From Caldalkalibacillus thermarum (GTDB lineage: Bacteria > Bacillota > Bacilli > Caldalkalibacillales > Caldalkalibacillaceae), in NCBI RefSeq assembly GCF_014644735.1, contig NZ_BMKZ01000023.1, forward strand, positions 1 to 47,844: a DNA stretch of 47,844 bases, in the 5' to 3' direction. The notes under the pieces were generated by a model. The model was not told the DNA's origin. It saw only the letters and a program-made list of their open reading frames with translations, and searched no databases. Below, piece after piece: positions 39,212 to 47,844 of the stretch (positions are counted from its first letter, which is position 1; every line of letters begins with the position of its first letter). The position numbers and the translations under genes are program-made.

Positions 39212-39961
39212 ATGCGCAAGCCGATTATTGCCGGCAACTGGAAAATGCATAAAACAGTCGCTGAAGCTCTGGCCTTTGCCCGGGCCATCGAAGACAAGCT
39301 TCCTGATCCTGAACAGGTGGAAGCTGTTATTTGCGCGCCGTTTGTCACTTTGCCTGCACTGGTCGAATGGGCCAAAGGCAAACCGGTGGGTATTGGCGCC
39401 CAAAACATGCATTTTGAAGAACAGGGCGCCTTTACCGGAGAAATCAGCCCGGTGATGTTAAAGGAGCTGGGCGTTCAGTATGTGATTCTGGGGCATTCAG
39501 AACGCCGCCAGTACTTTAACGAAACGTGCGAAAGCGTCAATCTGAAAACCCACGCAGCCCACAAGCACGGTCTGATTCCCATCATTTGTGTGGGTGAAAC
39601 CTATGAAGAGCGGGAAGAGGGACAAACGAAAGAAGTGGTTCGCAGCCAGGTGATCAAAGCGCTCAACAATTTGACAGCTGAACAGGTCAAACGTTCGGTC
39701 ATTGCTTATGAACCTGTATGGGCCATTGGTACGGGCCAAACCCCGACGGCTGAAGAAGCAGGCGATGTGATCGCCTATATCCGCCAGGTCGTGGCTGAAC
39801 AATTCTCCCCGGACGTCGCCGATGCGATTCGCATCCAATACGGCGGAAGCGTCAAGCCGGACAACATCGGCCAATTTATGCAACAAGCTGATATTGACGG
39901 GGCATTGGTTGGCGGCGCCAGTTTGAAACCCGATGCCTTCTTAGCTTTATTGGAGGGATAG
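39212..39961 (+). CDS. tpiA: triosephosphate isomerase
   Basis: TpiA interconverts dihydroxyacetone phosphate and glyceraldehyde-3-phosphate. The 249-residue (beta/alpha)8 barrel has Lys11 in GNWKMHK, electrophile His95 in LGHSERR, the catalytic Glu at about 167 in [11 protein letters not shown] with the flexible loop that follows, and the phosphate loop [12 protein letters not shown] 39212 has AAGGAGG 8 bases upstream. gpmI starts 4 bases after its stop. Confidence 0.97.
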   Translation: MRKPIIAGNWKMHKTVAEALAFARAIEDKLPDPEQVEAVICAPFVTLPALVEWAKGKPVGIGAQNMHFEEQGAFTGEISPVMLKELGVQYVILGHSERRQYFNETCESVNLKTHAAHKHGLIPIICVGETYEEREEGQTKEVVRSQVIKALNNLTAEQVKRSVIAYEPVWAIGTGQTPTAEEAGDVIAYIRQVVAEQFSPDVADAIRIQYGGSVKPDNIGQFMQQADIDGALVGGASLKPDAFLALLEG

Positions 39962-39965
39962 CAAC

Positions 39966-41504
39966 ATGACAAGACCCAAACCAGTCGCCTTAATCATTCT
40001 GGACGGTTTTGCCCTCAGGGAAGAGACTCACGGCAATGCCATTGCCCAGGCTCACACGCCCAATTTTGACCGCTACTGGGAGAGCTATCCCCACACCACA
40101 CTGAAAGCTTCGGGTGAAGCCGTGGGGTTGCCTGAAGGGCAGATGGGCAATTCAGAAGTGGGGCATTTAAACATTGGAGCCGGGCGGATTGTGTATCAGG
40201 ATTTAACCCGGGTGAACAAGGCCATCAAGGAAGGCGACTTTTTTGAAAATGACGTTTTCCTGCAAGCGATGCGCCATGTGAAAGAGAAGGGAACGGCCCT
40301 GCATTTGTACGGCTTGGTGTCTGACGGGGGCGTGCACAGCCATATTGAGCACCTGTTTGCCCTGTTGGAACTGGCCAAGAAAGAACAAGTGGACAAGGTG
40401 TATGTCCATGCCTTTTTGGATGGCCGGGACGTGGCTCCTGACAGTGCCAAGGGGTACATTGAACAGCTGCTGGCCAAGATGGATGAGCTGGGGGTTGGCC
40501 AGCTGGCCACCATTCAGGGCCGTTATTATGCCATGGACCGCGACCGGCGCTGGGACCGGACGGAGAAAGCGTACCGGGCCATGGTATACGGGGAAGGGCC
40601 CCGCTACCGGGATCCCATTCAAGCCATTGTGGAATCCTATGAAAAAAGTATCTATGATGAGTTTGTGGAGCCAACTGTGATCGTGGATGACCAGGATCAG
40701 CCGGTGGGCCAGATCCGCTCGGAAGACGCCGTGATTTTCTTCAACTTCAGACCTGACCGGGCCATTCAGATTTCCCAGGCGTTTACCAACAAGGACTTCC
40801 GCGGCTTTGACCGGGGGGAGAAGTTTCCCAAGGATTTGTTCTATGTCTGCTTAACCCATTTCAGTGAAACGGTGGACGGTTATGTGGCTTACCGCCCGGT
40901 TAATTTGGATAACACTTTGGGTGAAGTGCTCACCCAAAACGGTTTGAAACAACTGCGCATCGCCGAAACGGAAAAATATCCGCACGTCACCTTCTTCTTC
41001 AGCGGCGGCCGGGAACAGAAATTTGACGGAGAAAAACGGGTGTTGATTGACTCACCCAAAGTGGCCACCTATGACCTCAAGCCGGAAATGAGCGCCTATG
41101 AAGTGACCGATGCCGTTTTAGCTGAGATCAACTCCGATGAACATGACGTGATCATCCTCAACTTTGCCAACCCGGATATGGTGGGCCATTCCGGCAAACT
41201 GGAGCCGACCATTAAAGCCGTCGAAGCGGTGGATGAATGTTTGGGCAAAGTGGTGGATGCTGTGCTGGCCAAAGGCGGTATTGCCGTAATCACAGCAGAC
41301 CATGGTAACGCAGACATGATCCTGGATGCAAATGATAACCCTCATACGGCTCATACCACCAACCCGGTGCCGTTTATTATCACCAAAGCAGGATTGCAGT
41401 TGAGGGATGACGGCATTTTAGCCGATATTGCCCCCACCGTGCTGGATCTGTTGAACTTGGACCAGCCCAAGGAAATGACTGGCCGGACCTTAATAAAAAA
41501 ATAA
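39966..41504 (+). CDS. gpmI: cofactor-independent phosphoglycerate mutase
   Basis: GpmI converts 3- to 2-phosphoglycerate through a phosphoserine intermediate and needs Mn2+. The 512-residue product is of the alkaline-phosphatase superfamily: metal-binding LIILDGF at the N-terminus, nucleophile Ser63 in [30 protein letters not shown], and the C-terminal metal ligands in [12 protein letters not shown] and [13 protein letters not shown] 39966 has GGAGGG upstream. Family members in spore formers are pH-sensitive through Mn binding, which would matter in the forespore. eno follows after 113 bases. Confidence 0.97.
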   Translation: MTRPKPVALIILDGFALREETHGNAIAQAHTPNFDRYWESYPHTTLKASGEAVGLPEGQMGNSEVGHLNIGAGRIVYQDLTRVNKAIKEGDFFENDVFLQAMRHVKEKGTALHLYGLVSDGGVHSHIEHLFALLELAKKEQVDKVYVHAFLDGRDVAPDSAKGYIEQLLAKMDELGVGQLATIQGRYYAMDRDRRWDRTEKAYRAMVYGEGPRYRDPIQAIVESYEKSIYDEFVEPTVIVDDQDQPVGQIRSEDAVIFFNFRPDRAIQISQAFTNKDFRGFDRGEKFPKDLFYVCLTHFSETVDGYVAYRPVNLDNTLGEVLTQNGLKQLRIAETEKYPHVTFFFSGGREQKFDGEKRVLIDSPKVATYDLKPEMSAYEVTDAVLAEINSDEHDVIILNFANPDMVGHSGKLEPTIKAVEAVDECLGKVVDAVLAKGGIAVITADHGNADMILDANDNPHTAHTTNPVPFIITKAGLQLRDDGILADIAPTVLDLLNLDQPKEMTGRTLIKK

Positions 41505-41590
41505 AAACCGTTGGACAAACGGTGTGCTAGAAAAGTAAACTGATTTATCTGTTAAGTATCCTGACCAAACATGAGATGCTTTCTGTCTAG

Positions 41591-42904
<1,314 letters not shown>

Positions 42905-42912
42905 GCGGCTCC

Positions 42913-44109
42913 TCAGTCCGGTCGGGGATGCAGGATTTTGTGAAAACGGTTGGCCCCGCTCTGTTTAATGTTCACTTCCGCTTGCACCTGAACCGAGTTT
43001 GGGTTGACGGTTAACCGGCCTTCTTTGGCCAGACGTTTCCACAGTTGGGGATCCTGGCGGTACACATGATAAGCAAGATCCAAGAGATCGGCGTCCAGTT
43101 CGAGGCCCTTGGCATAAGTGGTTTCGATCTGGCTCTCTATGGCCTGGGCAGCCAAACGGTTCACTTCCTCCAGGCCCAGGTCTTGCTTCATTTCCAACAC
43201 TTGTCCCTGTGCGGTCACTTTGACCTTGAAGCGGATTTGCTCTCCCTTCACCTCTGGCTGGACCCGGACTTTTGGCCGCATAATGATCAGGGTGGCCACA
43301 ATGGTGTCCCCCTTGCGGATGTTGAGGGGAGCGCGCACGGTGGAAGGCTGCAGCCAGCGGATGCCCACAATGTCTTCCTCCAGCAGAAATCCCTTAAACT
43401 GCTTGTCCTGCAGGATGCCGATGCCATTTAGGAGCAGGGTGGTAAATGTGCCCTGATCATCGGTCCAGCGGTTTTTGACCGTGCCGATATAAGGGATGAT
43501 GACGGCCTTGCCGGGCTCATTAAAATGGGAGATAAAGCGGTGCAGCCGGATGGGACTCACCCGGGCGCTTTGTTCATAGATGGCATCCGGATCAGACAAC
43601 AGTCCAAAAATGGTGCTGAAAGGCAAAGCCGGCGGCGTGGTCATGATCTCCCCCAGCGGTTCTTTAGTCACATAAACATATACCGTGCGCCGCACCTCGT
43701 TATAACGCCCCAATACTTCGAGCACATCGGCGTACAGGTTTTGTTGCAAAGCCCGTTCGCTGAAAATAATGGCCGACAAATGACCCCAGTAGATCCGCCG
43801 TTGGGCATAGGTATACAAATCATGAAAGGCGCTGGTCACCGTGCTGCCTTTGCCCATGATCACTTTTTGCTCCGCTTCTTTGGCTGTGCGTTGCCCCCCT
43901 TCCGGAATGGGCATGGAGGCAAAGTTGATATTCTCCACATAGACCACTGTCCGGCCGTCTTGTTCATCCACATCGATGCCCATCACCAGTGCATACTGCA
44001 TGTACTCCATCTCCTTGGCATCCCAGCATCCCCCCAGCAGCACCAGCGCGAGCAGGACGGACAATGCCCTGATACGGGCAGCACCTGCCGGATGCGACAC
44101 AGCATTCAC
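42913..44109 (-). CDS. gerKC: spore germination receptor lipoprotein, Ger(x)C family
   Basis: C subunits of germinant receptors are lipoproteins on the outer face of the spore inner membrane. The 398-residue product has a signal peptide with lipobox LLGGC (Cys28), an N-terminal domain starting WDAKEMEYMQYALVMGID, and a C-terminal domain (about 215-375). The start is GTG 44109, overlapping the gerKA stop. The gene set is 5'-B-A-C-3', transcribed towards eno. Which germinant it senses cannot be told from sequence; the gerK symbol is by family resemblance only. Confidence 0.87.
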   Translation of the reverse strand: MNAVSHPAGAARIRALSVLLALVLLGGCWDAKEMEYMQYALVMGIDVDEQDGRTVVYVENINFASMPIPEGGQRTAKEAEQKVIMGKGSTVTSAFHDLYTYAQRRIYWGHLSAIIFSERALQQNLYADVLEVLGRYNEVRRTVYVYVTKEPLGEIMTTPPALPFSTIFGLLSDPDAIYEQSARVSPIRLHRFISHFNEPGKAVIIPYIGTVKNRWTDDQGTFTTLLLNGIGILQDKQFKGFLLEEDIVGIRWLQPSTVRAPLNIRKGDTIVATLIIMRPKVRVQPEVKGEQIRFKVKVTAQGQVLEMKQDLGLEEVNRLAAQAIESQIETTYAKGLELDADLLDLAYHVYRQDPQLWKRLAKEGRLTVNPNSVQVQAEVNIKQSGANRFHKILHPRPD

Positions 44110-45623
44110 CGCTTTCGGTCCGGGTCCCCAGGATCAAGCAGATCCGGCCGGTGCTTCAGTTTTTGGGGGGAGGGATGGATCGCCGCTTGAATGAAATCTG
44201 GCCAGCGGACAGGAGCCAAGGGTGCCATATATGGAATGCCAAAGGAGCGCAGGTGGCAAACATAGATCAGGATCAGGAAGGCTGATCCCAAAAAGCCGAA
44301 CATGCCCAAGAGTGCTGAGAAGATGAGGTTGAAGTAGCGCAAAATACTGACCGTACCGGCCAGTGACTGATTGGACAGGGTGAACGTGGCCACGGCAGAG
44401 CTGGCGATAATCACCACCAGTGAAGGATTTGTCAGGCCGGCGCGAATGGCGGCATCCCCGATAATAATGCCACCAACTACGGCCAGTACCTGGCCAATGG
44501 CTAAGGGCAGGCGTAAACCCGCTTCCCGGAACAGTTCAAACAAAAAGGTCAGCACCAGTGCCTCCAAAGGGGAGGGAAGTGGTACCCCTTCCCTGGCCTG
44601 GGCGATATTGCCCAGCAGAATTAAGGGCAACTGATCCTGATGGTAAGTGGTCAGGGCGACCCAAAAGCCGGGCAAAAAGACGGCGATGGACATGGCCGCC
44701 AGGCGCAACAATCGTTCCATGGAATTGTAAGCCCAGGCATATTCCGCATCTTCGGCATTCTTCATAATCAACAAGAGCTGGGCCGGGGCAATCAGCGCGG
44801 TGGGCACCCCGTCCATCAGCAGGGCAAAGCGCCCGCGGACCAAGGCGTCCGCCACAAAATCAGGACGTCCTGAATAGTGAAACAGGGGGAACAGCCGATA
44901 GGGGCTGTCCGTCAACAACTCTTCCAGTTGATTGGAAGAAAACAGGCCATCCACCTGAATCTGCTCCAGCCGTGCTTTGATTTGCTGAATGACCGCAGGA
45001 GGCACAATGTCCGCCATATATAACAGCGCTACCCGTGTCTTGCTGCGCTGGCCCAGGACATACTGTTCATGATGAAGAATGGCCGTGCGCAGGCGCTTGC
45101 GGATCAGGGCCACATTGACATCCAAATCTTCAATCAGGCCGTCGCGCGGACCGCGGATTGAAATTTCCGTTGTTGTATCTTCGGGCTGCCGCTGGGGCCG
45201 CTGGGCAATGTCAACGGCCAAGGTGAACCGGGTTGCATCAAAATGAAGAATAAGCTGGCCCATAAACAGCTTGTCCACCACCTCCTCCATGTTTGAAAGC
45301 GGGGTCAACGTGGTGTAGGGCCAATGGCGCAACAAAAGTGCAGGATCAAAACGGTTTCTGGCTGATGCCGACACAAGACGGTTCAATTGGGGCCAAACCT
45401 CATCGTTCAGCCGTTTCAGATCCACCATGCCGCGGGCATAGAGCAACAGCCCTTCCACCGGGGGATCCCCGCCCAGCCGGAACGTTTCTCTGTGCACATC
45501 GTGACAGTGTTGAAAAGCGGACAGCAAGGTCTCCCGTGCTATGGCTTGTTCTGCTCCGGTTGGCCGGGGCTTTTGTCTAGGCTGGGATATTGGTTTGCTG
45601 CGCCACCAGCGGCGGATATTCAT
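44106..45623 (-). CDS. gerKA: spore germination receptor A subunit (GerA/SpoVAF family)
   Basis: The 505-residue product has a large N-terminal cytosolic domain (about 35-285), including VALLYMADIVPPAVIQQIKARL and the SPYRLFPLFHYSGRPD block. Four to five membrane helices follow (about 300-460; AAMSIAVFLPGFWVALTTYH, LVLTFLFELFREAGLRLP, VGGIIIGDAAIRAGLTNP, then SALLGMFGFLGSAFLILIYVCHL), the GerA family core. The N-terminal 60 residues of the longer open frame lie inside gerKB. ATG 45623 has AAGGAGGGTG about 10 bases upstream and overlaps the gerKB stop by one base. Confidence 0.92.
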   Translation of the reverse strand: MNIRRWWRSKPISQPRQKPRPTGAEQAIARETLLSAFQHCHDVHRETFRLGGDPPVEGLLLYARGMVDLKRLNDEVWPQLNRLVSASARNRFDPALLLRHWPYTTLTPLSNMEEVVDKLFMGQLILHFDATRFTLAVDIAQRPQRQPEDTTTEISIRGPRDGLIEDLDVNVALIRKRLRTAILHHEQYVLGQRSKTRVALLYMADIVPPAVIQQIKARLEQIQVDGLFSSNQLEELLTDSPYRLFPLFHYSGRPDFVADALVRGRFALLMDGVPTALIAPAQLLLIMKNAEDAEYAWAYNSMERLLRLAAMSIAVFLPGFWVALTTYHQDQLPLILLGNIAQAREGVPLPSPLEALVLTFLFELFREAGLRLPLAIGQVLAVVGGIIIGDAAIRAGLTNPSLVVIIASSAVATFTLSNQSLAGTVSILRYFNLIFSALLGMFGFLGSAFLILIYVCHLRSFGIPYMAPLAPVRWPDFIQAAIHPSPQKLKHRPDLLDPGDPDRKR

Positions 45624-46711
45624 CAGGTTAACACCCTCCTTCGTTTCAGCAGGGCCAGTGCAGTCAGAAATACGGACAAACCGAGCATGGCCAATAAGCT
45701 CACAGGGAGATAGGTCCTCTGCAGCAGTTGGACATACTGCATGTCGCTGACCGGCCAATGATTGACAACGGCCATCACTCCAGCCAGGGTCAACAACACC
45801 CATCTCCTTTTTTTTCTGTCTGACAGCTGGGTCAGGTCAATGATCAGATAAAAGAGCAAAGAGACGCGGATCAATACGCCGCTGAACCATTGATAAATGG
45901 CAAAGAAATCAACATGCTCCACAATACGGCCCAGGGAGAGCAGCGCCCATTGTTCAAAGGCGGGAAAACGCAATGATTGAGACTCAAGGGGACCAAAAGC
46001 GGCCAGACTGCCCATTAAGGGTCCCAGACAGAGACCGGTTAAAATCAGGCCCAGCACCAGAAAGGGCCAGTAGCGGATCCGACCTTTGATCCGGTGTTGC
46101 AACAGAACGAGTAAAAACACTTCTGCCAGTCCGGCTCCGGAGTAGATCATGCCGTTTAAAACGGGACGGTAGCCGTGTTCAAACACAGGAAACAACAGGC
46201 TGTAATCTTTGTTGGGAAAATTGCCTGACATGACGAAAAAACCGAGCAAAACCACAACGGGCAGCAGAATGTTGTTGACCAAGACAATGGTCGTAAGCCC
46301 GGTGGACGCCAACAGTACACACAGTCCGATGTACAGCACCGTCAGCACAAGTGGCGGCGTGTTGGTCAGGTAGGTGATGTTGGACCAGTTGATCATGTCC
46401 TTGATCGTCACGGCGGCCATGGTAAACAGCATCAGGCCAATGATGAAGATGATGATGGCGGCCGGGACGGCGCCCGCTTGTTGGCGCAGCCACTCGTGGA
46501 GATGCTGTTGGCCGGTGTGACGGTTAATCGCCAAAATGACAAACAGCCACAGACTAAAACAAGCAAAGCTAAACAGCACAGACATCCAGGCATCCCGTCC
46601 GGCGGCACTTAAGAGCGATGGAATGATCATCACGTGATTAAACAGTCCGATTGAGGTGACAAACAGCAGCACAATATGAAACACATTAATTTTTTCATCC
46701 CGTTGCACCAT
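45623..46711 (-). CDS. gerKB: spore germination receptor B subunit, GerAB/amino-acid permease family
   Basis: The 362-residue product has ten predicted membrane helices typical of GerAB, an APC-type transporter fold that binds the germinant within the membrane. It is the first gene of the operon. ATG 46720 touches the AAAGGA, so ATG 46711 (8 bases downstream) is the better start and gives MVQRDEKINVFHIVLLFV. A sigma-G promoter is expected upstream, but I could not identify one with confidence in the 159 bases before the start (up to 46870). Confidence 0.92.
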   Translation of the reverse strand: MVQRDEKINVFHIVLLFVTSIGLFNHVMIIPSLLSAAGRDAWMSVLFSFACFSLWLFVILAINRHTGQQHLHEWLRQQAGAVPAAIIIFIIGLMLFTMAAVTIKDMINWSNITYLTNTPPLVLTVLYIGLCVLLASTGLTTIVLVNNILLPVVVLLGFFVMSGNFPNKDYSLLFPVFEHGYRPVLNGMIYSGAGLAEVFLLVLLQHRIKGRIRYWPFLVLGLILTGLCLGPLMGSLAAFGPLESQSLRFPAFEQWALLSLGRIVEHVDFFAIYQWFSGVLIRVSLLFYLIIDLTQLSDRKKRRWVLLTLAGVMAVVNHWPVSDMQYVQLLQRTYLPVSLLAMLGLSVFLTALALLKRRRVLT

Positions 46712-46869
46712 GTTGATCATCCTTTACTCTGGTGTTTGAGCACCGGTTTTGGGCAGAGCTGGCAGAGTTGAAGGCTGCAAGCTGCATTGGCAATGATATA
46801 CACTGCGTCTTTGTTATAGCATATCCGCTCGGCTATTGATTATGTATTTTTTTTCGTCATTGATAAAAG

Positions 46870-46899
46870 TTGAGTTTGCCCCACGGACGTTGGTATCAT
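46870..46899 (+). promoter_or_regulatory. candidate promoter of the small membrane protein gene
   Basis: TTGAGT (46870-46875) and TATCAT (46894-46899) are 18 bases apart, with TGG before the -10. Transcription would begin near 46906, which excludes protein starts before that point. Confidence 0.5.
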
Positions 46900-46923
46900 T
46901 TGTCTCACAGGAATCAGGTGGAA

Positions 46924-47454
46924 GTGATAACTTTTGTCTTAAGTCTGTTCAGGATCCCGTGGGTGATGGAAGCAGGATTTTCGGTTCTCACTTTACATGC
47001 CTTAGGCGGCATGGTTTATATTCAGCGCTATGAGGTGGAGCATAAGAAGAAGAGAGGTTATTGGCTGACAGGGAGCATCAGCGCTGTAATATTGATCGGG
47101 ATGATTGGGTTGCTGGTCTGGTCATTTCAGCCCCATACGATTAGTATTGACCAAAAAGAACTGCACATTTCAGGGATATATGGTGTCACCATACCTTTGG
47201 AAGAAGTTGAACAAGTGGAACGCTTAGATCGTCTGCCGCCCGTTCAAATGAAGACCAATGGCGTTGCCGCGCGCGGGTTGTTGAAGGGAGATTTCCTGAT
47301 TGAAGGGTATGGTGCGGTGCGTTTGATTGTCCGTGGTGAACCGTCTCCGGTGTTATATATTGAAACGGAAAAGCGGCGGATCATGCTTAATGGAGATGAA
47401 GAACAGCTGGATGAGTGGTACAAGACCTTGCGTGCCCAACTGCAAGTTGGCTAA
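46924..47454 (+). CDS. small membrane protein with a PH-like C-terminal domain
   Basis: From GTG 46924 the product has 176 residues. There are two hydrophobic segments (about 3-32 and 50-69, WLTGSISAVILIGMIGLLVW) separated by a basic loop HKKKRG. A beta-rich domain of about 100 residues follows (ISIDQKELHISGIYGVTIPL, AVRLIVRG, VLYIETEKRRIMLNGDEEQ), resembling bacterial PH domains that read membrane-bound cues. The frame is open from 46870, but the promoter position favours GTG 46924 or ATG 46965 (AGGAT 9 bases before). Its function is unknown and it has no operon partner. Confidence 0.6.
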   Translation: MITFVLSLFRIPWVMEAGFSVLTLHALGGMVYIQRYEVEHKKKRGYWLTGSISAVILIGMIGLLVWSFQPHTISIDQKELHISGIYGVTIPLEEVEQVERLDRLPPVQMKTNGVAARGLLKGDFLIEGYGAVRLIVRGEPSPVLYIETEKRRIMLNGDEEQLDEWYKTLRAQLQVG

Positions 47455-47771
47455 GAGGAGAGGAAAAATTACAGGTCCCGCCGAAAACGGGTATAGCGTA
47501 CAGGAATATAAACGTATAAAGCTCCCGGAATATGACCTGGAAATGAGGATAACCTGGGGAGACAAAGACCTTAAAGGACTCAGAAATTGTACCGTTACTT
47601 TCGACCCAAGTTCGACAGTTTAGAGCCTATTTTGGGCAAACAAAATTTACAAAATGCTTTTAAATCACGGCAGATTCGGGTGACTATCCAGAAAAACGGC
47701 GAGATTTTCATAGGCACACGTTTGTTAAATTTTTACTTTACAATTAGCTATTTATAATATACAATATAGGC
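47455..47771 (+). other. intergenic stretch before the insertion element, with a possible gene scrap
   Basis: No intact gene is seen. One frame is open from inside the preceding gene to a stop at 47621-47623 and reads YKRIKLPEYDLEMRITWGDK and more, which looks protein-like but has no start or ribosome site of its own and no family I know. From about 47640 the sequence becomes AT-rich (TTTAAATCACGG, then a run rich in T and A to 47771), a marked drop in GC against the chromosome. It may contain the left end and promoter of the insertion element; no terminal inverted repeat can be defined without the other end. Confidence 0.4.
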
Positions 47772-47844
47772 ATGTACATACGTCGAGTCACTCGGAAAAA
47801 CAAAGATGGATCAGTCACTGCTTATCTCCAACTTGCTCACAATG
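47772..47844 (+). mobile_element. IS1634-family transposase, N-terminus (cut by window end)
   Basis: ATG 47772 opens a frame to the window end: MYIRRVTRKNKDGSVTAYLQ followed by LAHN. The start MYIRRV..NKDGSVTxYLQLxxN is the usual N-terminus of IS1634/IS4-superfamily DDE transposases as I know them. Only 24 residues are present, so catalytic residues cannot be judged. The AT-rich leader differs from neighbouring host DNA, as expected at the edge of a mobile element. Confidence 0.65.

Noticed and set aside
41507-41523. Terminator between gpmI and eno
   Set aside because: Only a 6-bp stem (ACCGTT/AACGGT) with no T-tract.
43525-44190. 221-codon plus-strand frame across gerKC
   Set aside because: Complement of a clear Ger(x)C lipoprotein gene; composition of a shadow frame.
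46712-46869. Sigma-G promoter for the germination operon
   Set aside because: Some AT-rich hexamers resemble parts of the consensus, but none has both boxes at correct spacing.

Overview
This is a conserved chromosomal segment of a spore-forming, motile Gram-positive of the Bacillaceae type. The gene order hprK-lgt-yvoD-(ppaX)-yvoF-hisZGDBHAF(IE), then yvcD-trxB-yvcI-rapZ-yvcK-whiA-crh, then clpP, and cggR-gapA-pgk-tpiA-gpmI-eno is the Bacillus backbone. Ger-type germination genes indicate sporulation. GC-rich third positions and many GTG/TTG starts would suit a thermophilic or alkaliphilic relative such as Caldalkalibacillus, but that placement is a guess from memory, not from a search.

Layout. 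1-125: 3' end of an unidentified gene. 319-5352: SOS-type control region and uvrB-uvrA. 5414-7524: TPP riboswitch and thiC. 7512-9470 (minus): a small zinc-ribbon membrane protein, and motAB behind a sigma-D-like promoter. 9585-13668: yvlD, hprK, lgt, yvoD, a 27-codon remnant of ppaX, and yvoF. 13733-20498: complete his operon from hisZ to fused hisIE. 20577-23272 (minus): copper genes copC-copD and a wrecked chemoreceptor gene. 23379-30000: yvcD (TPR), trxB, yvcI, rapZ, yvcK, whiA and crh. 30113-30780 (minus): clpP with a CtsR box. 30912-33283: phosphohexomutase, an unlisted 49-codon ORF and tRNA-Arg(CCG). 33360-35643: sigL (sigma-54) and a secreted orphan. 35682-42904: cggR and the glycolytic operon. 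42913-46711 (minus): a gerKB-gerKA-gerKC-like germinant receptor operon. 46870-47454: a small membrane protein. 47772-end: N-terminus of an IS1634-like transposase, cut by the window end.

How it fits together. The window is rich in carbon-control parts: HPr kinase/phosphorylase, its partner Crh (Gln15, Ser46), YvcK and RapZ, CggR with its operator upstream of the triose-phosphate genes, and a possible cre site in front of sigL. PpaX, which in Bacillus hydrolyses the pyrophosphate made by HprK/P, has been reduced to its first motif.

I did not find a clearly new multi-gene system. The more unusual points are the ppaX stump, the chemoreceptor ruin with a datable deletion junction, the exact 15-bp tandem duplication at the 3' end of tRNA-Arg, the nested repeats between trxB and yvcI, two small unlisted or poorly known proteins, and a possible CTG start for cggR.
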